Source: Bacteroidota bacterium (GTDB lineage Bacteria > Bacteroidota > Bacteroidia > Chitinophagales > BACL12). Taken from it: a stretch of DNA of 64,000 nt. Positions 51,153 through 60,221 of this stretch are shown one piece after another (position 1 is the first letter of the stretch; every line of letters begins with the position of its first letter). The notes beneath the pieces are model-generated. The model had not been told where the DNA came from. It worked only from the letters and a program-made list of their open reading frames with translations, and did not search any database. The DNA is taken from positions 310,001-374,000 of the forward strand of contig JADJIS010000001.1 in assembly GCA_016706865.1 (NCBI GenBank), read 5' to 3'. The translations under genes were made by a program, and so were the position numbers.

Positions 51153-54113
51153 ATGAAAAAATACTTTTTATTGATCATTGCGGGATTGTTTTCTATTTCC
51201 GGTATTACTCAAACTACCTTTCCTGTAAATGGTGTTTTTGATGTGCGGGAAAAAACCTATGCATTAATAAATGCAACACTAATTATCGATCCAAATACAA
51301 AAATTGAGAACGGAACTCTCGTGATAAGAGATGGAAAAATTGTTGATGCGGGTAATGTTGTCGCACCAAAAGATGCAGTGATTATTGATGCGAAAGGAAA
51401 ATTTATTTATCCTTCTTTTATCGATCTGGATGCTGATTATGGTATTCCATCAAAAATAAATCCTCCTTCAGGCCAGGGACCACAAATGGAAAATAATTTT
51501 AATACCGCATTAAACTGGAACCAGGCGATTACACCTGAATTTAATGCATATGAAAATTTCGCTCCCGATACCTCTAAAAATAAATCATTTAGAAATATCG
51601 GGATCGGGGCAGTTATTACTCATCGCAACGATGGTATCATGCAGGGAACCGGTGCATTGGTTTTAATGGGAAATGAAGCTGCGGGAAAAATGTTGGTAAA
51701 GGAAAAAGTAAGTGACCATTATTCTTTCAGAAAAGGAAGTTCCACACAAAATTATCCTTCCTCCGAAATGGGTAGTATCGCATTATTGCGTCAAACATTT
51801 TTAGATGCTGATTGGTATGCAAAAGGAGGAAACGTAGCAGAGAAAAATATTGCACTCGAATCAATCAATCAAAATAAAACTTTGATACATTTTTTTGATA
51901 CACGCGATAAACTTGAAATTATGCGTGCCGATAAAATTGGTGATGAATTTAATATTACATTTATTATAAGAGGAAGTGGTGATGAATATCAGCGTATCAG
52001 TGAAATTAAAAATACAAATACAACATTAATTATACCGGTAAATTATCCCAAAACTCCCGACGTAAGTGATCCATTCGATGCGGAATTACTATCTATGGCT
52101 GATCTGAAAAACTGGGAAATGGCTCCGGCTAATTGCAGTTATTTAGAAAAACAGGGGATACAATTTTGTATAACTTCCTCAGGGCTGGAAAATAAAAATG
52201 ACTTACTTAAAAATGTGCGCAAGGCAGTGTTATATGGATTGACAGAAAAAACTGCCTTGGCAGCATTAACTACAACACCGGCTCAATTAATTAATGCACA
52301 AAATGAATTAGGCACGCTCACAAAAGGCAAAATTGCGAACTTCATTATTACTTCCGGAAATATTTTTGAGGAGGAAACTGTTATATATCAGAACTGGGTG
52401 AATGGTCAACAATATATCATTCAAAATCCATTAGAGAATGATATGCGGGGAATTTATAAATTCAACATTGATAACAGGATCTACGGTTTAGTGATAAAAG
52501 GAAAAAAGGATGCACCTGAATTTGCTGTAATTAAAAATACGGACACTGTTAAAGCTTCCGGAAATATAAATAATGAAAATATTTCTATCTCTTTTACAGA
52601 TGGAACTGAAAACATAAGACTTACCGGATGGATAAAAGAAAAATCGTTTTCAGGACAAGGTCAAATAAATGAAAAATGGATAAACTGGAAGGCAGAATTT
52701 ACGAATGTTTATGCCGAGAAAAAAGAGGATAAAAAAACAGATAGTTTAATACAAACCGGAACTGTTATTTATCCTTTCACTGCCTATGGCTGGTCAGAAA
52801 AACCAAAACAAAAAGAAATTTTAATTACGAATACCACCATTTGGACCAATGAAAGTGAAGGAATATTAACAAATTATGATGTATTGATCTCGGGTGGTAA
52901 AATATTAAAGATCGGAAAAAATATTTCCGCCAAAAACGCCACTATTATTGATGGAACAAATAAACATCTCACGGCAGGAATAATTGATGAACACTCACAT
53001 ATAGCAATTTCTGACGGAGTTAACGAAGGCACTCAATCGAGTAGTGCGGAAGTGCGCATCGGAGATGTGGTGGATTGCGATGATATAAATATTTATCGTC
53101 AGTTAAGTGGCGGGGTTACCAGTTCACATTTATTGCATGGTTCGGCAAATGCAGTGGGAGGACAAACACAATTAATAAAATTGCGATGGGGACTTTCACC
53201 CGAAGAAATGAAATTTCAGAACTGGGATGGATTTATAAAATTTGCTTTGGGAGAAAATGTTAAACAAGCGAATTGGGGCGATTATAATACTATTCGTTTT
53301 CCGCAAACAAGAATGGGTGTTGAGCAGGTATATGAGGATATTTTTACGCGTGCCGAGGAGTATATCATCGCTAAAAAAGATGTAAATAAATTAACAAGAA
53401 CTGATCTTGAATTAGAAGCCATAGCAGAAATTCTACAGGAAAAAAGATTTATCACTTGCCATAGTTATGTGCAGAGTGAAATTAATATGCTTATGAAGGT
53501 TGCTGATAAACACAATTTTACGGTAAACACTTTTACACATATTTTGGAAGGATATAAGGTTGCAGATAAAATGAAGGCTCATGGTGCCGGGGCTTCTTCG
53601 TTCGCCGATTGGTGGGCATATAAATATGAGGTAATGGAGGCAATCCCGCAAAACCCGGCAATTATGCATAATGAAGGTGTAATTACGGCTATCAATTCTG
53701 ATGATGCCGAAATGGCAAGACGGTTAAATCAGGAAGCTGCAAAATCGATAAAATATGCAGGGATGAATGAAGAGGATGCATTAAAAATGGTGACACTAAA
53801 TCCAGCGAAATTATTGCATGTTGACGATAGGGTTGGAAGTATTAAAGAAGGAAAAGATGCGGATATCGTATTATGGAGCGATAATCCTCTTAGTATTTAT
53901 GCAATAGCGGAAAAAACAATGGTGGACGGAATAATTTATTACGATCGTTCTGCAGATGATCTTTTACAGGAAAACATGAGAAAGGAACGCAATCGCATTA
54001 TTACTAAAATGATAGCAGAGAAAAACGGAGGAGCTGCAACAATCCCTGTAGTTGGAAAAGAACATAAATTGTATGATTGCGAAGATGTGGAAGATCACAT
54101 GCAAGGAAATTGA
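51153..54113 (+). CDS. Secreted two-domain amidohydrolase-family protein
   Basis: The 986-aa protein has a signal peptide ('YFLLIIAGLFSISGITQ') and two amidohydrolase modules. The first (about 25-430) has 'FIYPSFIDLDADYGI', where the usual HxH metal motif is missing, and is probably not catalytic. The second (about 555-960) has 'LTAGIIDEHSHIAISDG' (HxH), 'RFITCHSYVQSEI', 'NTFTHILEGYKVA' and 'ITAINSDDAEMARRL', which together supply metal ligands and the terminal Asp. It follows by 44 bp into a second amidohydrolase gene. It is probably periplasmic. The substrate (imide, dipeptide or similar) is unknown. Confidence 0.85.
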   Translation: MKKYFLLIIAGLFSISGITQTTFPVNGVFDVREKTYALINATLIIDPNTKIENGTLVIRDGKIVDAGNVVAPKDAVIIDAKGKFIYPSFIDLDADYGIPSKINPPSGQGPQMENNFNTALNWNQAITPEFNAYENFAPDTSKNKSFRNIGIGAVITHRNDGIMQGTGALVLMGNEAAGKMLVKEKVSDHYSFRKGSSTQNYPSSEMGSIALLRQTFLDADWYAKGGNVAEKNIALESINQNKTLIHFFDTRDKLEIMRADKIGDEFNITFIIRGSGDEYQRISEIKNTNTTLIIPVNYPKTPDVSDPFDAELLSMADLKNWEMAPANCSYLEKQGIQFCITSSGLENKNDLLKNVRKAVLYGLTEKTALAALTTTPAQLINAQNELGTLTKGKIANFIITSGNIFEEETVIYQNWVNGQQYIIQNPLENDMRGIYKFNIDNRIYGLVIKGKKDAPEFAVIKNTDTVKASGNINNENISISFTDGTENIRLTGWIKEKSFSGQGQINEKWINWKAEFTNVYAEKKEDKKTDSLIQTGTVIYPFTAYGWSEKPKQKEILITNTTIWTNESEGILTNYDVLISGGKILKIGKNISAKNATIIDGTNKHLTAGIIDEHSHIAISDGVNEGTQSSSAEVRIGDVVDCDDINIYRQLSGGVTSSHLLHGSANAVGGQTQLIKLRWGLSPEEMKFQNWDGFIKFALGENVKQANWGDYNTIRFPQTRMGVEQVYEDIFTRAEEYIIAKKDVNKLTRTDLELEAIAEILQEKRFITCHSYVQSEINMLMKVADKHNFTVNTFTHILEGYKVADKMKAHGAGASSFADWWAYKYEVMEAIPQNPAIMHNEGVITAINSDDAEMARRLNQEAAKSIKYAGMNEEDALKMVTLNPAKLLHVDDRVGSIKEGKDADIVLWSDNPLSIYAIAEKTMVDGIIYYDRSADDLLQENMRKERNRIITKMIAEKNGGAATIPVVGKEHKLYDCEDVEDHMQGN

Positions 54114-54157
54114 TAATTTTTATAAACGAGAAATTTGAACACTATAAATAATACAAA

Positions 54158-55456
54158 ATGAATATACCATTTAATAATATACGATATATAATGACAATAG
54201 CGCTACTTAGTGTATTTTTTACACTATCAGCTCAAAAGGTTCCGATTGTAATTTCCAATGCGATGGTGCATGTTGGAAATGCCAGTATAATTGACAACGG
54301 AATGGTAATAATTCAGGAAGGCATTTTACAATATGTAGGTCCTAAAAAAGAATCCGGTTACGACGATAATACCGCAACGATGATAGATGCCAGTGGCAAA
54401 CATATTTATCCAGGTATTATCGCAATGAATAACCAACTTGGTTTGAAGGAAATAGAGGCTGTGCGGGCAACAAGGGATGCTTATGAGGTTGGTCAATTCA
54501 ATCCGAATATCCGATCAATTATTGCATATAATACTGATTCTAAAGCAATTGCGACACTCAGAACAAATGGAATTTTATTGTCGCAGGTAATTCCCGATGG
54601 AGGAATAATTTCCGGACAAAGCTCTGTTGTAAAATTATCGGGATGGAATTGGGAGGATGCCGCAGTTAAAATGGATAATAATATGCATATGTATTGGCCG
54701 GGATATTATGGTTATGATTATATAAAAGGAGAATATAAAAAGAGCGATACTTATGATAATGAAGTGATAGCAATAAAAAACTTTTTTGATGAAGCAAAAG
54801 CATATTGCAACAGCACTGATCATGCAGTAAAAAACTTGCGTTTTGAATCCATGCGGAAAATTTTCAGTGCGGAACAAAAATTATTTATTGATGCAAACGA
54901 CGCAAAACAAATTATTGGTGTAGTTGATTTTGCAAAACAATATCAGATAAAAATTGTGTTAGTTGGAGGCAGACAAAGTTATCGCGTATTGGATCTTTTG
55001 AAAGAAAATAACATTCCGGTGTTGTTGGAATGCACGCATGAACTTCCCGGCCTGGAAGGTGATCCTGTTGAACTTCCTTACAAATTACCTTCCATTTTAT
55101 TAAAGGCAGGAATTGAATGTGGCCTTAGTGTAAGTAATGAAGGAGGAAGTTTTTGGAATATGCGCAATCTGCCTTTTGATGCGGGTACGGCGGCGGCATA
55201 TGGAATAACAAAAGAGGATGCATTAAAAATGATCACACTTACCAATGCAAAATTATTGGGAATTGAAAAAAATTACGGAACTCTGGAAACAGGAAAAAGT
55301 GCAACTTTATTTATAAGTGAAGGTGATGTTTTAGATATGCGAACAAGCAGGATCACCAATATTTATATCAATGGTGAAAAAACTCAGGTTACAAACTGGC
55401 AAACTGATCTTAGTAAGAAGTATGAGCAGAAATATGGTATAGAGATCACTGAGTAG
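54158..55456 (+). CDS. Secreted amidohydrolase-family protein lacking the metal motif
   Basis: The 432-aa protein has a signal peptide ('TIALLSVFFTLSAQ') and the amidohydrolase N-terminal and C-terminal beta-sandwich strands ('IVISNAMVHVGNASIIDNGMVIIQEG', 'LGTLETGKSATLFISEGDVLD'). The barrel position that should read HxH after 'IYPGIIA' reads 'MNNQLGL', so the metal site is absent, as in the first module of the upstream gene. It may be a non-catalytic partner of the upstream protein. A second possible start is 11 codons inside. Confidence 0.82.
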   Translation: MNIPFNNIRYIMTIALLSVFFTLSAQKVPIVISNAMVHVGNASIIDNGMVIIQEGILQYVGPKKESGYDDNTATMIDASGKHIYPGIIAMNNQLGLKEIEAVRATRDAYEVGQFNPNIRSIIAYNTDSKAIATLRTNGILLSQVIPDGGIISGQSSVVKLSGWNWEDAAVKMDNNMHMYWPGYYGYDYIKGEYKKSDTYDNEVIAIKNFFDEAKAYCNSTDHAVKNLRFESMRKIFSAEQKLFIDANDAKQIIGVVDFAKQYQIKIVLVGGRQSYRVLDLLKENNIPVLLECTHELPGLEGDPVELPYKLPSILLKAGIECGLSVSNEGGSFWNMRNLPFDAGTAAAYGITKEDALKMITLTNAKLLGIEKNYGTLETGKSATLFISEGDVLDMRTSRITNIYINGEKTQVTNWQTDLSKKYEQKYGIEITE

Positions 55457-55560
55457 ATCGCGGATTTTAATGGGATTGCACGGATTTCGCGGATTTAAAA
55501 TTATTTAATCCCATAATACAAACCTCTGCAATCTCTGCTCCTCTGCGAACCCTGCGGGAA
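55457..55560. repeat. CGCGGATTT and CTCTGC word repeats before the tRNA terminator
   Basis: The spacer holds CGCGGATTTT, ACGGATTTC and GCGGATTTA within 45 bp (55457-55500), then CCTCTGC, TCTCTGC and CCTCTGC words on the way to the terminator. These are looser than the exact heptamer arrays elsewhere. Long overlapping frames across this area and the tRNA are not genes. Confidence 0.5.
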
Positions 55561-55574
55561 ACTTCTTTCAAAAA

Positions 55575-55597
55575 AAAACCCGCCGTAGGCGGGTTTT
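55575..55597 (-). terminator. Terminator after tRNA-Ser
   Basis: The arms AAAACCCGCC (55575-55584) and GGCGGGTTTT (55588-55597) form a perfect 10-bp stem with a 3-nt loop and a T run on both strands. It lies 12 bp past the tRNA 3' end. Confidence 0.9.
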
Positions 55598-55609
55598 TTT
55601 TTTGAAATG

Positions 55610-55697
55610 CGGAGAGACAGGGATTCGAACCCTGGATACCCTTTTGGAGTATACACACTTTCCAGGCGTGCTCCTTCAACCACTCGGACATCTCTCC
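55610..55697 (-). tRNA. tRNA-Ser (anticodon GGA)
   Basis: An 88-nt gene folds as a class II tRNA: acceptor GGAGAGA/TCTCTCC with discriminator G, D-arm after TCCGAGTGG, anticodon stem-loop with GGA in a CTGGAAA loop (anticodon complement at 55661-55663), a long variable arm (GTATACTCC-type), and T-arm GGTTCGAATCC. The long variable arm and GGA identify serine for UCC/UCU codons. No CCA is encoded. Confidence 0.97.
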
Positions 55698-55706
55698 TTC
55701 GAGCTG

Positions 55707-55714
55707 CAAAATTA
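55707..55714 (-). promoter_or_regulatory. -7 element TAATTTTG of tRNA-Ser
   Basis: TAATTTTG on the minus strand matches TAnnTTTG and lies 9 bp before the tRNA 5' end. No clear -33 TTG is visible; the region upstream is the end of the TatD gene. Confidence 0.5.
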
Positions 55715-55718
55715 CATT

Positions 55719-56486
55719 TTAAACCTTGAATATTCGGGATACATTTGATTCTGTTGCTGCTAAAATGTCTGATTCTGAGAGTAAAAGTATCTCACTAAGC
55801 CTTTTCAGTACATGTTTAAGGTAGGATGGTTCATTTCGTTTGCCACGAAATGGAACCGGTGCCAGATAGGGTGAATCGGTTTCTAAAACCAGGTTGGGAA
55901 GATGTTCTTGTTTCAAAACTCTATCTAAACCTCCATTTTTAAAAGTAGCTACCCCACCTATTCCCGCATAAAATCCGAGCTCAATAATTTTTTCCAGTTG
56001 TTCAACGGAACCCGAAAAACAGTGGAAAATTCCTTGCAGGTTTTCATCCTTGTGTTTAGCGATTAGTTCAATACTATCGTCAACAGCATCGCGGGAATGA
56101 ATGATGATGGGTAATTTGAATTTTTTTGCCAGCTGAATCTGATATTCAAATGCAGTTTTTTGTTCGGTAATTAAACTTTTATCCCAAAAATAATCGAGAC
56201 CACATTCGCCTATGCCGTAGAATTTATATTTATCATCCAATAAATATTTTTCCATGAAGATGAGTTGAAATTCAAAATTCTCTTTTACACTGCAAGGATG
56301 AAGTCCCATCATTGGGAAACAATAATTATTTTCCACTAAACACAATTGCAACATCGGATCTATGGATTCTATGTCGATATTGGGTAAAAATATTTTTTTT
56401 ACACCTGCTTCTTTTGCACGCAAAATTATTTCATCCCGATCGAGGTCAAATTCCGGTAAATAAATATGTGCATGCGTATCGGTCAT
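55719..56486 (-). CDS. tatD: TatD family metal-dependent deoxyribonuclease
   Basis: The 255-aa TIM-barrel protein carries 'TDTHAHIYLPEFD' (HxH metal ligands), 'GIGECGLDYFWD' (Glu ligand), 'PIIIHSRDAVDD', 'GIFHCFSGSVEQ' and 'LVLETDSPYLAPVPFRGKRNEP' with the terminal Asp. These are the TatD signatures of 3'-5' exonucleases acting in DNA repair and degradation. It follows the deacetylase gene by 20 bp. Paralogues with other roles exist in the same family. Confidence 0.92.
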   Translation of the reverse strand: MTDTHAHIYLPEFDLDRDEIILRAKEAGVKKIFLPNIDIESIDPMLQLCLVENNYCFPMMGLHPCSVKENFEFQLIFMEKYLLDDKYKFYGIGECGLDYFWDKSLITEQKTAFEYQIQLAKKFKLPIIIHSRDAVDDSIELIAKHKDENLQGIFHCFSGSVEQLEKIIELGFYAGIGGVATFKNGGLDRVLKQEHLPNLVLETDSPYLAPVPFRGKRNEPSYLKHVLKRLSEILLLSESDILAATESNVSRIFKV

Positions 56487-56506
56487 CCAAAAATTATTAT
56501 CTCTTC

Positions 56507-57118
56507 TTAAAATTCCATTTTATCGAAAACAAATCCTTCCTTCGAAAAATGTTCCAGTACCAAAGGAAGACTTTTTAATACCCTGTCTTTTGCTTTCACA
56601 CTGTCGTGAAATACTACTATACTTCCATCCACAGCATTTTCAATCACATTTTTGGTGCATTTTGTTGCATCCAATTCCGTATCAAAATCTCCACTTAAAA
56701 CATCCCACATGATGATCTTATAATGTTTTTTTAATTCCTGAATTTGCTGATATCCAATTCTACCATAAGGTGGGCGGAATAATTGTGTTGAATATTCCGC
56801 ATTACAAAGTTTTACATCCTCCACATATTTTTCCAGATCCGTTTTCCAACCATTAAGATGGTGAAAGGTGTGATTGCCAATTGCATGTCCATCAATTTTA
56901 AGTTTTTCAAAAATATTTCTATTTTGACGGATATTTTCACCGATACAAAAAAAAGTGGCCGAGGCATTATAAGCTCTCAGCATATTTAATATTTCTTCCG
57001 TTACAAAAGGAATAGGACCGTCATCGAAACTGAGATATAATGTATTCTTCTTTTTAATATCCCAGATGAGACTAGGATATACCGTTTTTAAATAAAAAGG
57101 TGTTTTTACAAAATACAT
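56507..57118 (-). CDS. Polysaccharide deacetylase (NodB domain)
   Basis: From the ATG at 57118 (a TTG six codons upstream is less likely) the 203-aa protein has NodB motifs: 'LSFDDGP' (metal Asp pair), 'GHAIGNHTFHH' (the two metal histidines), 'LFRPPYG' and the late 'SGDFD' and 'DGSIVVFHDS'. It is a carbohydrate esterase 4 protein that removes acetyl groups from N-acetylglucosamine in cell-wall or capsular polymers. No signal peptide is evident, but the N-terminus has a hydrophobic stretch. Target unknown. Confidence 0.88.
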   Translation of the reverse strand: MYFVKTPFYLKTVYPSLIWDIKKKNTLYLSFDDGPIPFVTEEILNMLRAYNASATFFCIGENIRQNRNIFEKLKIDGHAIGNHTFHHLNGWKTDLEKYVEDVKLCNAEYSTQLFRPPYGRIGYQQIQELKKHYKIIMWDVLSGDFDTELDATKCTKNVIENAVDGSIVVFHDSVKAKDRVLKSLPLVLEHFSKEGFVFDKMEF

Positions 57119-57270
57119 TGATGCAAACTTAGCCAAAATCGTGCGGGAATTAACAATTTGCTTACTTCCGAGTTATATTTTGATAACAGGCAGCTAATCA
57201 GTTTTAGGTAAAATGCGATAAAAATATTTGCATCTAATCTGCAATGATTAAGATTTCGGTTTTAAGGGGT

Positions 57271-57278
57271 TAAATTTG
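57271..57278 (+). promoter_or_regulatory. -7 element TAAATTTG of gltX
   Basis: TAAATTTG matches TAnnTTTG and lies 17 bp before the ATG used here, leaving a very short leader. Confidence 0.6.
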
Positions 57279-57295
57279 CACCAGTAATATTGATC

Positions 57296-58819
57296 ATGGA
57301 GAAAAAAGTACGTTTGCGATATGCACCAAGCCCCACAGGTGCGCAACATTTAGGCGGAATAAGAACAGCCTTATATAATTATTTATTCGTAAAAAAAACG
57401 GGTGGATCGTTAATTCTGCGCATTGAAGATACTGACCAGGCGAGGTATGTACCCGGAGCGGAGGAATATGTGATCAACAGTTGTAAATGGGCGGGAATTG
57501 AATTTGACGAAGGTGTTCATGTGGGAGGACCTTATGCGCCTTATCGTCAAAGTGAAAGACAAGAGATATATAAAAAATATGTATACGAACTGATTGAAAA
57601 GGGAAATGCCTATTACGCATTTGATACTCCTGAAGAATTGGAAGAAATGCGAAATCGCATGACCGAACAGGGTAATCCTTCTCCTGCTTATGATCATATT
57701 ACCCGTCAGTATATGAAAAATTCTGTAGCACTTTCTAAAGATGAGGTGGACAGAAGGCTCGCAAATGGAGATCCTTATGTTATAAGAATAAAAATGCCCC
57801 GCAACGAAGAAATTAAATTTAATGATCTTATTCGCGGTTGGGTAACTTTTAATTCATCACAATTAGATGATAAGGTATTATTTAAAAGCGATGGAATGCC
57901 AACCTATCATTTGGCAAATGTGGTGGATGATTATTTAATGAAAATAACGCATGTAGTGAGGGGTGAAGAATGGTTGCCAAGTGCTCCAACGCATGTTATG
58001 ACCTATAAAATGTTCGGGTGGGAAAATGAAATGCCGCAGTTTGCGCATTTACCTCTTATATTAAAACCGGAGGGGAATGGAAAACTGAGCAAACGCGATG
58101 GAGATAAATATGGTTTCCCGTTATATTCATTAGATTGGAAAGAACAAGGTATTTCCGGATTAAAAGAAAAAGGATTTTTACCGGAAGCGTATATTAATTT
58201 TATCGCCTTTTTAGGATGGAATCCCGGAACGGATCAGGAAGTTTTCAGTAAGGAAGAATTAATTAACGCATTTAGTTTTGAGAGAATTGGAAAATCCGGT
58301 GCCAGGTTCGACCCTGAAAAGGCTAAATGGTTCAATCAGCAACATCTTAAATTAAAATCCGGGGCTGAACTTGCGGAACTTATCAAACCTTATCTTACGG
58401 AGAAAAATGTAATCGTTGACCACGACTATTTAATAAAGGTTTGCGATGCCATGAAAGAAAGGGCGGTTTTTATTCCCGATCTTTATGAATTGGGCACCTT
58501 CTTTTTTGAAGATATTACTAATTTTGATGAGGAAACCATTAAAAAGAAATGGAAACCTGAAAAAAAAGAAATCTTTGTAAATTTGATCGATAGAATAGAA
58601 GCAATTGCTAATTTTACAGAACACGAGATAGAAACATCTATTAAAGATTATATGAAAGAAAATAATTTAGGAATGGGTGAAGTGATGCCTATTTTTAGAG
58701 TAGCTTTGGCAGGTGGATTGCAAGGTCCCCCTGTTTTCACCATGATGGATGTTTTAGGGAAAAAAAAATCTGTTGACCGTTTGCATAATTCAATAAAAAT
58801 ATTTGATACCTTTCACTGA
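57296..58819 (+). CDS. gltX: Glutamyl-tRNA synthetase
   Basis: The 507-aa class I synthetase starts at the ATG at 57296; a TTG two codons upstream is in frame. It has 'RYAPSPTGAQHLGGIRTALYN' (HIGH-type 'HLGG'), 'FDEGVHVGGPYAPYRQSER', 'GMPTYHLANVVDD', 'HVVRGEEWLPSAPTH' and the KMSKS-type 'KLSKRDGDKYG'. It attaches glutamate to tRNA(Glu), and to tRNA(Gln) in organisms lacking GlnRS. An acidic protein gene follows 17 bp later. Confidence 0.95.
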   Translation: MEKKVRLRYAPSPTGAQHLGGIRTALYNYLFVKKTGGSLILRIEDTDQARYVPGAEEYVINSCKWAGIEFDEGVHVGGPYAPYRQSERQEIYKKYVYELIEKGNAYYAFDTPEELEEMRNRMTEQGNPSPAYDHITRQYMKNSVALSKDEVDRRLANGDPYVIRIKMPRNEEIKFNDLIRGWVTFNSSQLDDKVLFKSDGMPTYHLANVVDDYLMKITHVVRGEEWLPSAPTHVMTYKMFGWENEMPQFAHLPLILKPEGNGKLSKRDGDKYGFPLYSLDWKEQGISGLKEKGFLPEAYINFIAFLGWNPGTDQEVFSKEELINAFSFERIGKSGARFDPEKAKWFNQQHLKLKSGAELAELIKPYLTEKNVIVDHDYLIKVCDAMKERAVFIPDLYELGTFFFEDITNFDEETIKKKWKPEKKEIFVNLIDRIEAIANFTEHEIETSIKDYMKENNLGMGEVMPIFRVALAGGLQGPPVFTMMDVLGKKKSVDRLHNSIKIFDTFH

Positions 58820-58836
58820 AAATTGCAGTAAACCAT

Positions 58837-59370
58837 ATGCCAAAGAAAAAACCTTTAGAAGGGAAACCCGAAGTTCACAAAGATCTTGATGGCTTCGAGA
58901 TGAACATTAATGAATTTGGAGAGATAACCACCAATACGGATATCGACAAACTCAACAAATTCCTTAATAAGAATGTTGACGACAAAAAATTTAAGGGTCT
59001 CGATGAATTACCTTATGCCAAACTCGGTGATGATGAAGATGACGATGCTGAAGATACCAAAGAGGAAGCAGAAGATCTTACCGAAATAAGCGATGAGTTT
59101 GAAGAATTCCGTCAATTCAATGATAAGGATTTTAAAGACGAATTCGATTTCGACGACAAAGACGAAAAAGATGCATATGCCTTTGATGAAGGTAAACATA
59201 TGTATGAAGATCTCGATGATGACGATACAGGTACTAAAAAGAAAAAAGGAAAGGACGATGACGACGAGGATGATTTTGAGGAAGAAGACCTGATAGATGA
59301 TCTTGCAGACGAATTCGGAGAGGAAGACAATTACAATATTGATGATGGCGACCTCGACGACAAATATTGA
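58837..59370 (+). CDS. Asp/Glu-rich acidic protein, function unknown
   Basis: The 177-aa protein begins with a conserved-looking part ('LDGFEMNINEFGEITTNTDIDKLNKFLNKNV') and then becomes strongly acidic, with long Asp/Glu runs such as 'DDDDEDDFEEEDLIDD' and a KKKKGK island. It resembles RNA polymerase delta-like or nucleic-acid-mimic acidic tails only in composition. It is not secreted. It follows gltX by 17 bp and ends at the terminator at 59407-59434, so the two are likely cotranscribed. Confidence 0.75.
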   Translation: MPKKKPLEGKPEVHKDLDGFEMNINEFGEITTNTDIDKLNKFLNKNVDDKKFKGLDELPYAKLGDDEDDDAEDTKEEAEDLTEISDEFEEFRQFNDKDFKDEFDFDDKDEKDAYAFDEGKHMYEDLDDDDTGTKKKKGKDDDDEDDFEEEDLIDDLADEFGEEDNYNIDDGDLDDKY

Positions 59371-59406
59371 TCAAAAGGAACCAATACAGTGTTTTCAAAT
59401 ACTTAT

Positions 59407-59434
59407 AAAGCGTCGGAATTCCGGCGCTTTTTTT
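59407..59434 (+). terminator. Terminator after the acidic protein gene
   Basis: AAAGCG and CGCTTT arms (59407-59412, 59425-59430) with an inner CGG/CCG stem around AATT and one U-G pair, followed by a T run. The next gene is convergent and probably shares it. Confidence 0.8.
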
Positions 59435-59437
59435 ATT

Positions 59438-60151
59438 TTAAAAATGTAAATAAAAATCGCGGGTCAATTGTTTGTATTCCTCAGTATAATTATTGAGGCC
59501 TTTATTTTCAATTAAAAGGTCAGTATTTATTGTTTCACAAGGATATTTTACGAACTCCACCAAAAAACGTTTTGGCGCCTTTCCTTCTTTAGTATATATC
59601 GTAGTTTTTCGTTTACAAAATAAACCTGACTTACTCATCAGAGTAATAAATTTTTTACCCTCCTCCACAGGCAAGATCAGGTTAAAACTTCCTTTATCTG
59701 TAAGGAATTTTATTGCTGCCTCTATTAAATATTCAAAGGGCATATGTTCTGCATCTCTTGCTTTTTTGCGCTGTTCATTATCAATTTTCCATCCCTTTAT
59801 AAAGTAGGGAGGATTACAGGAAATAACATCATACTTTTTTTTATTTACTAGAATAAAATCCTGTAAAGCAATATGTTGTATATGGATCCTATTTTTCCAT
59901 TCTGTATTTACCGCATTTCCCTTAGCCTGTAAAACAGCAGCCTCATCAATATCAATTGCAATAATAGAAGCCTCCTGAAATTTTTGTGCAAGCATCAAAG
60001 CAATCAATCCGGTTCCGGTGCCAATATCCAATATTGTAGAAACTTCTGTGTTTTTGGTGATCCAAGCTCCAAGCAATAGCCCATCAGTGCCCACCTTCAT
60101 GGAAGTAATATCCTGATTGATCGAAAATTGTTTAAGTTGAAATATGCTCAT
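59438..60151 (-). CDS. trmN6: tRNA1(Val) adenine-N6-methyltransferase (TrmN6/YfiC-like)
   Basis: From the ATG at 60151 (a TTG five codons upstream is less likely) the 237-aa enzyme has 'FSINQDITSMKVGTDGLLLGAW', the SAM motif 'ILDIGTGTGLIALMLAQ' and the catalytic 'VISCNPPYF' (NPPY), which methylates N6 of an adenine. The N-terminal 'K-GTD--LLG-W' block is the TrmN6 group signature, acting on A37 of tRNA1(Val). Other N6-adenine methylases share the NPPY motif. Confidence 0.85.
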   Translation of the reverse strand: MSIFQLKQFSINQDITSMKVGTDGLLLGAWITKNTEVSTILDIGTGTGLIALMLAQKFQEASIIAIDIDEAAVLQAKGNAVNTEWKNRIHIQHIALQDFILVNKKKYDVISCNPPYFIKGWKIDNEQRKKARDAEHMPFEYLIEAAIKFLTDKGSFNLILPVEEGKKFITLMSKSGLFCKRKTTIYTKEGKAPKRFLVEFVKYPCETINTDLLIENKGLNNYTEEYKQLTRDFYLHF

Positions 60152-60221
60152 GAGCCGATTTTGCAAAATTGATCAATCATTTGCGAAAAAATTGATACCT
60201 TTAAGATATAAATCTATAATT

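Noticed and set aside
55467..55709. 80-aa frame across the tRNA
   Set aside because: It overlaps the tRNA-Ser gene and its terminator and has no protein-like features.
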